Origin: Anaerolineae bacterium
Lineage (GTDB): Bacteria; Chloroflexota; Anaerolineae; Aggregatilineales; Phototrophicaceae
Assembly (NCBI GenBank): GCA_022824465.1
Contig: JAJDZV010000007.1
Coordinates: forward strand, 248,001-312,000
Direction of reading: 5' to 3'
Length of the DNA stretch: 64,000 bases
The position numbers were made by a program, and so were the translations under genes. Positions within the stretch are counted from its first letter, which is position 1. Each line of letters opens with the position of its first letter. Below, piece by piece: positions 16,306 through 24,362 of this stretch. The notes beneath the pieces were generated by a model that worked only from the letters and a program-made list of their open reading frames with translations, made no database searches and was not told the DNA's origin.

Positions 16306-17829
16306 TCATCGTAGGTGCTCGTCGTAGTAGGCCTGATAAGCCGCGACCCACTCATCGCCGCCTGCTGCCTGCCATTCGTCGAGAAACTCTTGCCACTCGG
16401 CTTCGAAATTGGCTGGATCGGCCGTGATCATCTCTGTCCAGCCCGTCAGCAATGCATCCCCCAGGGCAACCTTGATATCGTTCAATTCGGGGAATTCGAC
16501 AAATTGGAAGGGCATCGAGTCGCCCGTCCACAAGGCGCTTGCCACCAAGGTATCGCGCAAGCCACCGCCGACCGTCGGCTCCCAGATTTCGACATTGGCG
16601 AAAGCTTCGTCAAGCGTATCGTATTCGGCAATGGGGATGACGCCGCGGGCGCCGCCCTGCCCAAAGTAGAACCAGAGCGGATAGTAGGTGGATTCGTAGG
16701 GCCAATTCTCTTCAATCCGTTCGAAATTCCCGTTCTCATCAAACGATGAGTAGTGAACGCCCTCGATGCCGGCGGAAAGCAGTTTGCGCGCTTCGCGGGA
16801 ATTCAAGTACTCGAGGAAGTCGACCGCTGCCTGCGGCGTATCGGATACAGCGGATACAGAAATCCAGCCATTGTTGACGACGCCTTCAGACCGCGTGAAC
16901 TCGAAACCGGTCGCGGTGAATGGCGGCAAAAAGCCCAGCTCGGCATTAGGAATGGGGAAGTTGCCGGAATTGGGGAACCACGACAAGCCCGCTTTCCCCG
17001 CTTGAATGTAACGTTCGCTGAGATCCGGGAAGCTTCGGATCGTTGGGAAGTCGGTGTTGACCAGACCGTCAGCGTACAAGCCGTTCATATACTCCAACGC
17101 AGCCTTGATATTGCTGCTGGTGACGATCGGCTCCAAGTTGCCGTCTTCACTGATGTAGAAATTCTTCTCCTGGTCGAAGAAGCTGGTGGGCACGCCGAAT
17201 GCGGTAAAGACCGGCAGCATGGTGCGACGGAAGCCGCCGCCCGTCCCTTCCAGTTGCCAGCCCACAGTGCGTCCGTCCGGGTCGCGGTCTTTGAATGCTT
17301 GCAGCAGCTCGCGGAACTCGACTTCGTTAGTGGGGTAATCCAGGCCAAGCTCGTCCATCCAATCCTGGCGCACGAGGAAGACCCAATCGAAACCTTCGGC
17401 TACCATCGGCACATAGTAAACTTTTCCGTCGCGCTTCATCGAGCTATAGCGGTCGGAGTGCACCAAATTGTAAAGGTATGGGTGATCATCCGCGTTGATG
17501 TAGTCATCCAGCGCGATGATGACCTCGTCCTCGATCCATTGCGGGCTGAGGTCCATGTGGTGGTAAATGTCGATATCCTCTTCGGAAGCGAGCGCGAGGT
17601 TGCGTACTTGCCCGATATCGCCCCAGCCTGCCGTGACGAACTTGACGTCCACGCGGGCCTGTCGCTCCAGCTCCAAAATGATGGGGTCGTTGTCCCAATC
17701 AATTGTCACACCGCCGCGGAACACAGTGATTTCGGTCGGTGCGTCCTGCGCGCTTGTGAGCGTCAGCGACAGAATCACAAGCACAATGACAAGCAAGTGA
17801 AACGGTTTCAAGCTTGAATTAGCGGTCAT
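16306..17829 (-). CDS. ABC transporter substrate-binding protein (LplA-like, sugar)
   Basis: Extracytoplasmic receptor of about 507 residues, in the size class that accompanies LplB/LplC permeases (extracellular binding protein family 1, YtcQ/LplA-like). The hydrophobic Sec signal peptide (about residues 10-27) ends in LTLTSAQ with no lipobox cysteine. The acidic mature protein is full of aromatic residues suited to sugar stacking (for example YPTNEVEF and WYFYFGQGGARG-like loops). AGGAG lies just upstream of ATG 17829. It is the last gene of the importer operon 19755-16306, with no ATPase gene nearby. Relatives often import oligogalacturonides or rhamnogalacturonan fragments; that substrate is a family-level suggestion only. 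Confidence 0.92.
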   Translation of the reverse strand: MTANSSLKPFHLLVIVLVILSLTLTSAQDAPTEITVFRGGVTIDWDNDPIILELERQARVDVKFVTAGWGDIGQVRNLALASEEDIDIYHHMDLSPQWIEDEVIIALDDYINADDHPYLYNLVHSDRYSSMKRDGKVYYVPMVAEGFDWVFLVRQDWMDELGLDYPTNEVEFRELLQAFKDRDPDGRTVGWQLEGTGGGFRRTMLPVFTAFGVPTSFFDQEKNFYISEDGNLEPIVTSSNIKAALEYMNGLYADGLVNTDFPTIRSFPDLSERYIQAGKAGLSWFPNSGNFPIPNAELGFLPPFTATGFEFTRSEGVVNNGWISVSAVSDTPQAAVDFLEYLNSREARKLLSAGIEGVHYSSFDENGNFERIEENWPYESTYYPLWFYFGQGGARGVIPIAEYDTLDEAFANVEIWEPTVGGGLRDTLVASALWTGDSMPFQFVEFPELNDIKVALGDALLTGWTEMITADPANFEAEWQEFLDEWQAAGGDEWVAAYQAYYDEHLR

Positions 17830-17905
17830 TATTCATTCTCCTACAAACTAATTGGTTGACGAATAGCGTGCATACAACCGTCGAGTTTTTCCTCCTTTCC
17901 GGCGC

Positions 17906-18766
17906 TCATTCCTTGCTCGATCCCAACAGTATCCCGTGCACAAAATAGCGCTGCACAAACGGGTAAGCCAGCACAATCGGTATGATGGTCAGCACGATTG
18001 TAGATGCCCGAATTGTGGCTGGCGACGTGACGCCGATGCCGCCGGTATTGTGCTCAAACGACGTTGATTGCGTCACGATGTTGCGCAAGTGCAGCGCCAG
18101 GGGGAATAGCTCGCGCTCCGAGAGGTAGATCATGGGCCAGAACCAGTCGTTCCAGTACTGCACCGCGTAGAAGAGTCCGATTGTCGCCAGAATCGGTTTT
18201 GAGGTCGGCACGACGATGCGGAAGAGGATGGTGAAGGCGCTGGCGCCGTCGACTCTCGCCGCCTCTTCAATCTCCGGATTGCGCGTTCGGAAATAATTCT
18301 TGGTGAGGATCAGGAAGAATGGATTGATGGTGAAGGGCAGTATGACGGAAAGCAAGTTGTTGCGCAAGCCCAATTGACGAATGAGGATGAATTTTGGAAC
18401 CAGGCCGCCGTCAAAGAAAAGCGTTACCAAGAAGAGCGTGAAGATAACAGAGACAAAGGCCAGGCCGCGCTTTGACAGAAAGTACCCGGTGATTGTGGTC
18501 CAGATAAGACTATTGGTCGTGCCGATTGCGGTGATAAAGATCGAGTTGGCCAAGCTGCGCGTCAACTGCGGATTCTCAAGGTTGTATTGGTAGGCTTCTA
18601 TGGTGAAACTCGAAGGGATGAGATGGTAGTCGCTGGCGAAATAAGCCTCGGGCGTGGAGAAGGAGATCACGAGGATGTACCAGAAGGGATAGAGCGTCAT
18701 TAGGCCGAAGACCGCCAATCCGACTACGATGGCAATATCAACTGGTGACCATCTCAGGATCCGCAT
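17906..18766 (-). CDS. ABC sugar transporter permease (LplC type)
   Basis: Inner-membrane permease, 286 residues, six predicted membrane spans. It has the MalG/LplC layout: a short N-terminus, first span VGLAVFGLMTLYPFWYILV, and the coupling loop EEAARVDGASAFTILFRIVVP, which contacts the ATPase. The C-terminus ends FVQRYFVHGILLGSSKE, typical of LplC. Its ATG overlaps the stop of the upstream permease by one base (TGATG at 18764-18768), so the two are translationally coupled. It should form the membrane channel with the 18766-19755 product. Confidence 0.95.
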   Translation of the reverse strand: MRILRWSPVDIAIVVGLAVFGLMTLYPFWYILVISFSTPEAYFASDYHLIPSSFTIEAYQYNLENPQLTRSLANSIFITAIGTTNSLIWTTITGYFLSKRGLAFVSVIFTLFLVTLFFDGGLVPKFILIRQLGLRNNLLSVILPFTINPFFLILTKNYFRTRNPEIEEAARVDGASAFTILFRIVVPTSKPILATIGLFYAVQYWNDWFWPMIYLSERELFPLALHLRNIVTQSTSFEHNTGGIGVTSPATIRASTIVLTIIPIVLAYPFVQRYFVHGILLGSSKE

Positions 18767-19755
18767 CAGTAAATGCCCTCGCCGTCTTGGAGGCGCTTTA
18801 CCGCTTCGTTGGCGACCAAGAGCATGATAAGTCCCAGAAGCGACTGGATGAATCCAGCCGCCGCCAAGCGCGAAAAACGCGGAAACTCGGAAAAAGAACG
18901 CACGATATAGGTCATGATGATATCGCCCGTTTCGTAAACCAGCGGGTTGTAGAGATTGAAGACTTGGTCAAAGCCCACGCGCAGCACGTTGCCAATACTC
19001 AGCAGCAGCAGAATAACCATGGTCGGCCGCAGCGCTGGCAGCGTGATATACAGGATTTTCTGCAGACGGTTGGCGCCGTCGACTTCCGCCGCCTCGTACA
19101 AGGTGGGGCTGATTGTGGCAATGGTTGCCAGATAGAAGATGCTGCCCCAACCGACGGTGCGCCAAATCTCGGTAACCACCAGCGTGAATGGGAACACATT
19201 GGGATCTTGCAAGAAGTCAATCCGCGGCAGGCCAAGGATGGCGAAAACATTATTCACGGCGCCAAAGTCGCGCGAGAGCAAGTCGTTGAATATGCCCGCA
19301 AGCACCACCCAGGAGATGAAGAAGGGCAAATAAGAAACCGTCTGTACAGTTCGCTTGAATAGCGTGACGCGCACTTCATTAATCAGCAGCGCCAGGATGA
19401 TGGGACAAGGGAATCCAATGACGATGCGCAGCAGATTAATCTTGAAGGTGTTGAAGAAGGCCCGGCGGAAAGACGGATTCTCGAACAGCCACTGAAAGTG
19501 TTCGAGTCCAACCCAGTCGCTGCCAAAGTAGCCTTTCCTAAATGAAAAGTCCTGGAAGGAAATGATGACGCCGTACATCGGCACGTAATGGAAAACAAAA
19601 AGGTAGACCAGCGGCGGAATGATCAGCAGATATAGCATCTTGTTCATGCGCATGTCGCGCAGTGCCAAGCGCATGTACGACGCGTTGGGGCTGATGCGTC
19701 CGAACACCTGACTTCGATTTGCCAGCCAGGCTTGGCTACCTCGATACACTTTCAT
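18766..19755 (-). CDS. ABC sugar transporter permease (LplB type)
   Basis: Permease of the LplB/MalF class, about 329 residues from ATG 19755. The first membrane segment is LYLLIIPPLVYLFVFHYVP, immediately followed by MYGVIISFQDF, a hallmark of LplB proteins. The coupling loop EAAEVDGANRLQKILYITLP is present. The frame is open to 19863; 19755 and 19677 are alternative starts, and 19755 is chosen because it leaves a normal cytoplasmic N-terminus. It is first in its operon and lies 224 bases downstream of the RpiB-like gene on the same strand, so it could be read from its own promoter or through from that cluster. Confidence 0.92.
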   Translation of the reverse strand: MKVYRGSQAWLANRSQVFGRISPNASYMRLALRDMRMNKMLYLLIIPPLVYLFVFHYVPMYGVIISFQDFSFRKGYFGSDWVGLEHFQWLFENPSFRRAFFNTFKINLLRIVIGFPCPIILALLINEVRVTLFKRTVQTVSYLPFFISWVVLAGIFNDLLSRDFGAVNNVFAILGLPRIDFLQDPNVFPFTLVVTEIWRTVGWGSIFYLATIATISPTLYEAAEVDGANRLQKILYITLPALRPTMVILLLLSIGNVLRVGFDQVFNLYNPLVYETGDIIMTYIVRSFSEFPRFSRLAAAGFIQSLLGLIMLLVANEAVKRLQDGEGIY

Positions 19756-19979
19756 AAAACGCTTCTGACTAAAACTATAATACTTGGCGACCCGATCTAG
19801 TTTGGACCTTGAGATTCTGGGAAACCTATTATGTCTCTGCAACCAATGCAACTGAAATGCCACTTTGGACGATCATTCATAGTTGCCATATTGTAGCGCA
19901 AAACGCGCTTCCAATTCTTGGCAGCCAGGCGCGCCTACAAGTCGTGCCTAATGCAGTTCCGCGCGATCCCAGACGATGC

Positions 19980-20465
19980 TCAGTCGCGGGATAAGCAGCT
20001 GCCGCCTGGAATCAGATACTTCGCGTCAATCTCGGCCATACGGCGCACTTTAGGGGCAGACGGGCTGCTATCGTCAAACTCCGACACAAGCCAGGTGTCT
20101 ACGATCGACTTCGCGAGTTCGGGTCCAATCACGCGCGCGCCCATGGTCAAGATCTGCGCATCATTGCTCTTGCGGGAGCGCTCCGCTGAATAGGCGTCGT
20201 GACAGAGCGCGGCGCGGATTCCCGGCACTTTGCAGGCGGTGATGGCCATGCCGATCCCGGTGCCGCAGACGAGTATGCCGCGGTCACAGCCGTCGTTTGC
20301 AACCGCTAGAGCCACTCGCTCCGCCACATCCGGATAATACTCAGTGGCGTCGGTATCTGCTGCGCTGAGGTTGATCACAACGACAGTGTTATTGTCCTGC
20401 AAAAGCTCTTCAACGATTCGCAGCAGCGGTTCACCGGCATCATCGCAGCCAATTGCGATTTTCAT
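19980..20465 (-). CDS. RpiB/LacA/LacB-family sugar-phosphate isomerase, atypical active site
   Basis: A 161-residue protein of the ribose-5-phosphate isomerase B family, which interconverts aldose and ketose phosphates. The family motif VCGTGIGM carries the catalytic base Cys67. The start MKIAIGCDDAG corresponds to the usual GCDHxG, with His replaced by Asp9. The ring-opening His found before Asn-Asp in E. coli RpiB (SRQHND) is Ser100 here (SRKSND). Loss of both histidines suggests a substrate that needs no ring opening, such as a tetrulose or other short-chain phosphate, as for isomerases of tetritol pathways (inference). ATG 20465 starts the first strand; an upstream extension to 20531 is unlikely. 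Last gene of the 25886-19980 cluster. Confidence 0.9.
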   Translation of the reverse strand: MKIAIGCDDAGEPLLRIVEELLQDNNTVVVINLSAADTDATEYYPDVAERVALAVANDGCDRGILVCGTGIGMAITACKVPGIRAALCHDAYSAERSRKSNDAQILTMGARVIGPELAKSIVDTWLVSEFDDSSPSAPKVRRMAEIDAKYLIPGGSCLSRD

Positions 20466-20534
20466 GACATTTCCCTCGTTTGCTTGTGCTCTTGTACTTC
20501 CATGGCGACCTGCTCTATTTCGCCCATCCAATGT

Positions 20535-20942
20535 TCAGGCAAGGGACGTCTCAACTGTCGCGCATGCGACTTTGCGCTGCTTGGGACCGTCCAACTCGAG
20601 CAGCAGGACGTTTTGCCATGTACCCAGGGCAAGCACGCCATTGACAATCGGGATCGCGAGCGAGGCGCCGGCGAAAGCGCTGAGGATATGCGCTTCGGCA
20701 TTGGGATTGCTGCGCCGCGCGTGGCGAAACGGTCGCATATCGCGCAGCCAGTTCTCCGCGACTTGCACAAGATCCTCCCGGAGATCCGCGTCGTCTTCAC
20801 AAAGAATCAGCGCGGCGGTGGTATGCATCAGGTGAAAGACGGCGAGTCCGTTTTTCACTGTGCCGATCATCGCCTGACATTGCGCAGTGACATCAATCAC
20901 CTGCGTCTTTTGACTTGTGGCGACAGTTATCTGGTTCATCAT
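20535..20942 (-). CDS. YjbQ (UPF0047) family protein
   Basis: A 135-residue protein of the YjbQ/UPF0047 family; some members have weak thiamine-phosphate synthase activity, but the physiological role is unsettled. Conserved blocks are present: MHTTAALIL with the family His, AHILSAFAGASLAIP, and LALGTWQNVLLLELDGPKQR. Length is normal. It lies 32 bases after the PhyH-type gene and 69 bases before the RpiB-like gene, in the same direction. Since the cluster encodes a TPP-dependent E1, a link to thiamine chemistry is tempting but unproven. ATG 20942 or the adjacent ATG 20939 may be the start. Confidence 0.9.
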   Translation of the reverse strand: MMNQITVATSQKTQVIDVTAQCQAMIGTVKNGLAVFHLMHTTAALILCEDDADLREDLVQVAENWLRDMRPFRHARRSNPNAEAHILSAFAGASLAIPIVNGVLALGTWQNVLLLELDGPKQRKVACATVETSLA

Positions 20943-20974
20943 CAGCTATTGATGGCTTCCGGCTCACACCAAAC

Positions 20975-21727
20975 CTAGTAGCGGCGATCAAAAAGCGGGT
21001 GATAGACTTCGCGGAAGAAAGCTTGGCGTTCCGCGTGCAAGCCATCGATGACCGCTTGATCAAATCTTGGTTTGTGGTGGCGCACGTTCACATGATTATA
21101 GGCATAGAAAACCGCAATGCGGTCGTGCTCCGCTACTTCCCAAGTGTTGCCGGAGTGGCAGACCGCTTCGGCGAAGGCGACGATAGACCCCGGCGGGCAA
21201 GCGTAACGATCAAAGAGGAAGGACTTGGTCACTTCTTCGCGCCGCTCTTTATCGAAGACGCTTTGCGGAACCTTGAAGTTGGACTTATGCGAACCAGCCA
21301 TGAATAGCGTTCCGCCCTTGTCGTATACGACTTCGTTCAACTCGAATACCACGCGCAGCATACCTGTGTAGATCTTGTTGTTGTAAGCGTGATAATGATA
21401 GTTGGGATTGAGGGTGGGCCCACCGCCATGCGGACCAATGCCTTGATCGCCGTATTTGCGGACACTGACGAAAGTGCTTTCCAGCCGCCATTTCTCGGGA
21501 TTGTTGGAAATGGTGAATTCCAGCAGATCAATGACGGCGGGATGATCAATCAATTCGGCGAAGGGACCGCCGGGCAAAGATCGTTCATGCGCTGGCAGCG
21601 ATTCCGATTCGTTCTCGAGTAATTCGGTGTGGGTCTTCAAACGATCAACGAGATCTGGCTCGAGTACACCGGGCAGGACGATGTAACCCTTAAGATCAAA
21701 GGTGAATTTCTGTTCTTCCGTCAACAT
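20975..21727 (-). CDS. Phytanoyl-CoA dioxygenase (PhyH) family protein lacking the usual iron carboxylate
   Basis: A 250-residue protein of the PhyH family of Fe(II)/2-oxoglutarate oxygenases, with the double-stranded beta-helix. The proximal iron motif, normally HxD/E, is His100-Gly-Gly (GPHGGGP). The distal His191 is in VCHSGN, and a 2-oxoglutarate-binding Arg is plausible at 203 (HDRIAVFY). An HxG motif is what halogenases of this superfamily use to leave room for chloride, but some PhyH relatives with glycine-rich loops are uncharacterised, so the chemistry is open. The gene is 50 bases downstream of the lipoyl-protein gene, in the same direction. Confidence 0.88.
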   Translation of the reverse strand: MLTEEQKFTFDLKGYIVLPGVLEPDLVDRLKTHTELLENESESLPAHERSLPGGPFAELIDHPAVIDLLEFTISNNPEKWRLESTFVSVRKYGDQGIGPHGGGPTLNPNYHYHAYNNKIYTGMLRVVFELNEVVYDKGGTLFMAGSHKSNFKVPQSVFDKERREEVTKSFLFDRYACPPGSIVAFAEAVCHSGNTWEVAEHDRIAVFYAYNHVNVRHHKPRFDQAVIDGLHAERQAFFREVYHPLFDRRY

Positions 21728-21777
21728 AAGCGTTCGCTCCTATTTCAATTGCGCGTCTAGAATCTACCAAATGTGGT

Positions 21778-22314
21778 CTAAAGGGACCTTCCGCCTTTCG
21801 CTTCGATTGCCCGTTCTACGTCGCTGACGAGGATCATGCCGTCGGCGCCGCTGCCGGCGATGCTTGTCCAATCAAGGCTCGCGTGTTTTGCCAGGCGCCT
21901 CGCTTTGGGCGAGATCTTGGGTCGCGGCCTGCGCCTCTGCACATCCGCGCGTTTCACGTCTTGATCTACGGTCGCGGAGCTATTTTCGATAGCTGGGCTC
22001 TTGTTGACCAGGTCGAGCCTACTGGGCGACTCTGAGATGGTTTGCCCGCCGCCGCTTTCGACTGCGCGGTCGACAGCCGCGGTTTCTATTATCGCAACCA
22101 CTTGCTGCGGCATGACGGCGCTATCTTTCGGTTCAATGATCTCGGTAAGCGTCCCGTCAACGAAGGCATCCACTTCGACAATGGCTTTGTCCGAGTCGAT
22201 CTCGAAGAGCAGGTCGCCCTTCTTCACCGGGTCGCCTATATGCTTGTGCCAAGCAATCAAAAGCAATTCGGCGACAGCTTCCCCGATCTGCGGGACCAGA
22301 ACCTCTACACGCAT
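21778..22314 (-). CDS. Lipoyl-domain plus E3-binding-domain protein without acyltransferase domain ('mini-E2')
   Basis: A 178-residue protein with two recognisable parts of a 2-oxoacid dehydrogenase E2. Residues 1-78 form a lipoyl domain with the lipoylated Lys43 in SDKA. Residues about 133-172 form a peripheral subunit-binding domain (KISPKARRLAKHASLDWTSI...). The roughly 230-residue catalytic acyltransferase core is absent. The stop at 21778 is clean and only 50 bases remain before the next gene, so no hidden remainder exists here. It lies one base after the E1-beta gene. It may shuttle an acyl or reducing group between E1 and an E3, and it could be served by a core encoded elsewhere. Confidence 0.9.
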   Translation of the reverse strand: MRVEVLVPQIGEAVAELLLIAWHKHIGDPVKKGDLLFEIDSDKAIVEVDAFVDGTLTEIIEPKDSAVMPQQVVAIIETAAVDRAVESGGGQTISESPSRLDLVNKSPAIENSSATVDQDVKRADVQRRRPRPKISPKARRLAKHASLDWTSIAGSGADGMILVSDVERAIEAKGGRSL

Positions 22315-22315
22315 A

Positions 22316-23356
22316 TCAATGATCCATCACTTCCAAGATTGCATTTCGGATTCGAGATTCGTCCGGAATGACGGCGTTCTCTAAAACGGGCGAAAATGGT
22401 ATCGGCACGTTGGGAGAGGCAACGCGCAAAATCGGAGCGTCCAAGTATCCGATGGCTGCGCCAGCGATTTCAGCCGCCAACTGCGCGCCCCAGCCTCCTC
22501 GTTCATTGCCTTCCTCCACGATGACCAGGCGCGATGTCTTTATTACCGAGTCTATCACCAGATCGGCGTCGAAGGGAACCAGGCAGCGCGGATCGATGAC
22601 TTCCGCGCTCAAGCCTTCGCTTTCGAGAGCCTCCGCCACGTTCAAGCTGCGGTGCAGCATCAGCCCGTTGGCGACAACGGTAATGTCGCTGCCCCGTTTC
22701 TTGATATCGCCTTTGCCAAGCGGCACAAGGTATTCATCATCCGGCACATGGCCCCGGCTGATGCTGCTTGCAGCCAACTGTCGGCCCTTGCTGCCGTAGA
22801 GGTGCTTGTGCACGCAGAAGAGCACCGGGTTGTCATCGCGCACGGCGGACTTGAACAGCCCTTTGGCGTCGTAGGGTGTGGCCGGCGTAACGATCTTTAG
22901 TCCGGGAAGGCCGAAGAAAACTGTCTCCACCGAGTTGGCGTGCTGCGCGCCACGGCCGGAAGCGCCGGTTGGCAATTGAAACACCAGCGGGATACTGACT
23001 TGCCCGCCCGACATATAGCGCAGTTTGGTACATTGCTGAATGATCTGATCGAAGGCGGTGAAGATGAAGTCGCCGTATTGGAAATCGATGATTGGGCGCA
23101 GGCCCTGGATGGCGGCGCCTATGGCCAATCCCACAAAACCGGCTTCCGATATCGGCGTATTGAGAACGCGCTCGGGACCGTACTCGTCCAGCAAGCCGAG
23201 GGTGAACAGGAATGAGCCGCCTATACGGATGTCCTCGCCCAGCACGAACACGCGCTCATCACGGCGCATTTCTTCCCGCACCGCTTCACGCAAGGCCTGT
23301 ACAACCGTCAATACGCGCGTAGGCGATTTTGACGATGTCCTCTTGTCAGTCTGCAT
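22316..23356 (-). CDS. TPP-dependent 2-oxoacid/acetoin-type dehydrogenase E1 subunit beta
   Basis: Beta subunit of a thiamine-diphosphate-dependent dehydrogenase E1 (transketolase pyrimidine-binding plus C-terminal domain), 346 residues from ATG 23356. N-terminal ALREAVREEMRRDERVFVLGEDI is the family signature. ISEAGFVGLAIGAA carries the Glu that activates the thiamine aminopyrimidine. The C-terminal transketolase domain starts near residue 210. GGAG is seven bases before ATG 23356 but only one base before an upstream ATG (23362), so 23356 is chosen. It overlaps the end of the E1-alpha gene. The substrate (pyruvate, acetoin, hydroxypyruvate or another oxo compound) cannot be read from sequence. 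Confidence 0.93.
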   Translation of the reverse strand: MQTDKRTSSKSPTRVLTVVQALREAVREEMRRDERVFVLGEDIRIGGSFLFTLGLLDEYGPERVLNTPISEAGFVGLAIGAAIQGLRPIIDFQYGDFIFTAFDQIIQQCTKLRYMSGGQVSIPLVFQLPTGASGRGAQHANSVETVFFGLPGLKIVTPATPYDAKGLFKSAVRDDNPVLFCVHKHLYGSKGRQLAASSISRGHVPDDEYLVPLGKGDIKKRGSDITVVANGLMLHRSLNVAEALESEGLSAEVIDPRCLVPFDADLVIDSVIKTSRLVIVEEGNERGGWGAQLAAEIAGAAIGYLDAPILRVASPNVPIPFSPVLENAVIPDESRIRNAILEVMDH

Positions 23357-24359
23357 AGACATGCTCCAAAGCCGACGCGACGGCGGGAGTATCGCTAGCC
23401 TGCGCGAGGTCTACAGAGGCGTCGATTGCAGTCTTCACGGAGGCTTCCAGGTCTTCAATCACACTCGTCGAGAAGCGCGGGTCCTGCAGCAGTCGATCGC
23501 GAAATGCGGGTATGGGATCGGTCTTGAACCAAGCCTCCACCTCTTCCTGCGGGCGATAGGCGCCGGGATCATCGCGCTTGTGTCCTCCACGGCGATAGGT
23601 TAGGCATTCGATTAGCGCAGGTCCAGCGCCTGCTCTGGCGCGATTGGCCGCGGTCCTCACAGCTTCGTAGACGATGATGGGGTCATTTCCGTAGATTGTG
23701 CGGCCCGGCATGCCATAAGCCGAGGCGCGTTCGGCGACATACTCGATCGCCATCACCTCCGTTATGTGAGTCGATACGCCGTATAGATTGTTTTCGCAGA
23801 GGAAAATCACCGGCAGATTCCAAATCGCCGCGAGATTAAGCGCCTCGTGCCAGTCGCCCTTATTGGCAGTTCCTTCGCCGAAAAAGTTCAGAGCGACCTG
23901 TCCTGTTTCCTGGCGCTTGAAGGCGAAGGCCATACCGGCGGCAATTGGCGAGGAGGCGCCAACAATGGCGATCGCAGGCAGCGCGCCCACTGACATATCT
24001 CCGATGTGCAAGGAGCCGCCTTTGCCCTGGCAGCAGCCCGTCTCCTTACCGAACAATTCCGCCATCAAGGCATCGGCGCTGAGGCCCTTCGCCAAAGCCT
24101 GGCCGTGCCCGCGATGCGTCAAAGTGATGACATCATCCGCTTCGAGCGCCAGGCAGGCGCCGACGACGCTCGCTTCCTGGCCCAATGACAGATGAATGGT
24201 ACCCGGCATGATTCCTTGCAGAAACAGTTCATTGACTTTCATTTCAAATTGGCGGATCAAAACCATGCGCCGATACGTTTCGGTCAGCAAGCCCGCATCA
24301 TAGTCAGCAAGCGGCGCGACATCCGGTATTTCAGGCAACCGCATATTCAGGACCTGCAT
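23346..24359 (-). CDS. TPP-dependent 2-oxoacid/acetoin-type dehydrogenase E1 subunit alpha
   Basis: Alpha subunit of the same E1, 337 residues. Key motifs are the TPP loop HRGHGQALAKG, GKGGSLHIGD (112-121), and the diphosphate/Mg motif starting GEGTANKGD (161) and ending CENN (188-191). The first residue pair is GE instead of the usual GD. Length and the absence of the phosphorylated serine loop resemble acetoin/pyruvate E1 subunits of bacteria. It begins 3 bases after the FGGY kinase gene and overlaps the E1-beta gene, so all three are co-translated. A second ATG at 24344 is possible. Confidence 0.93.
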   Translation of the reverse strand: MQVLNMRLPEIPDVAPLADYDAGLLTETYRRMVLIRQFEMKVNELFLQGIMPGTIHLSLGQEASVVGACLALEADDVITLTHRGHGQALAKGLSADALMAELFGKETGCCQGKGGSLHIGDMSVGALPAIAIVGASSPIAAGMAFAFKRQETGQVALNFFGEGTANKGDWHEALNLAAIWNLPVIFLCENNLYGVSTHITEVMAIEYVAERASAYGMPGRTIYGNDPIIVYEAVRTAANRARAGAGPALIECLTYRRGGHKRDDPGAYRPQEEVEAWFKTDPIPAFRDRLLQDPRFSTSVIEDLEASVKTAIDASVDLAQASDTPAVASALEHVYAD

Positions 24360-24362
24360 GCA

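Noticed and set aside
21728..21777. Missing acyltransferase domain hidden by a frameshift after the lipoyl gene
   Set aside because: Only 50 bases separate the stop from the next gene, and no other frame there or beyond shows E2 catalytic motifs such as HxxxDG.
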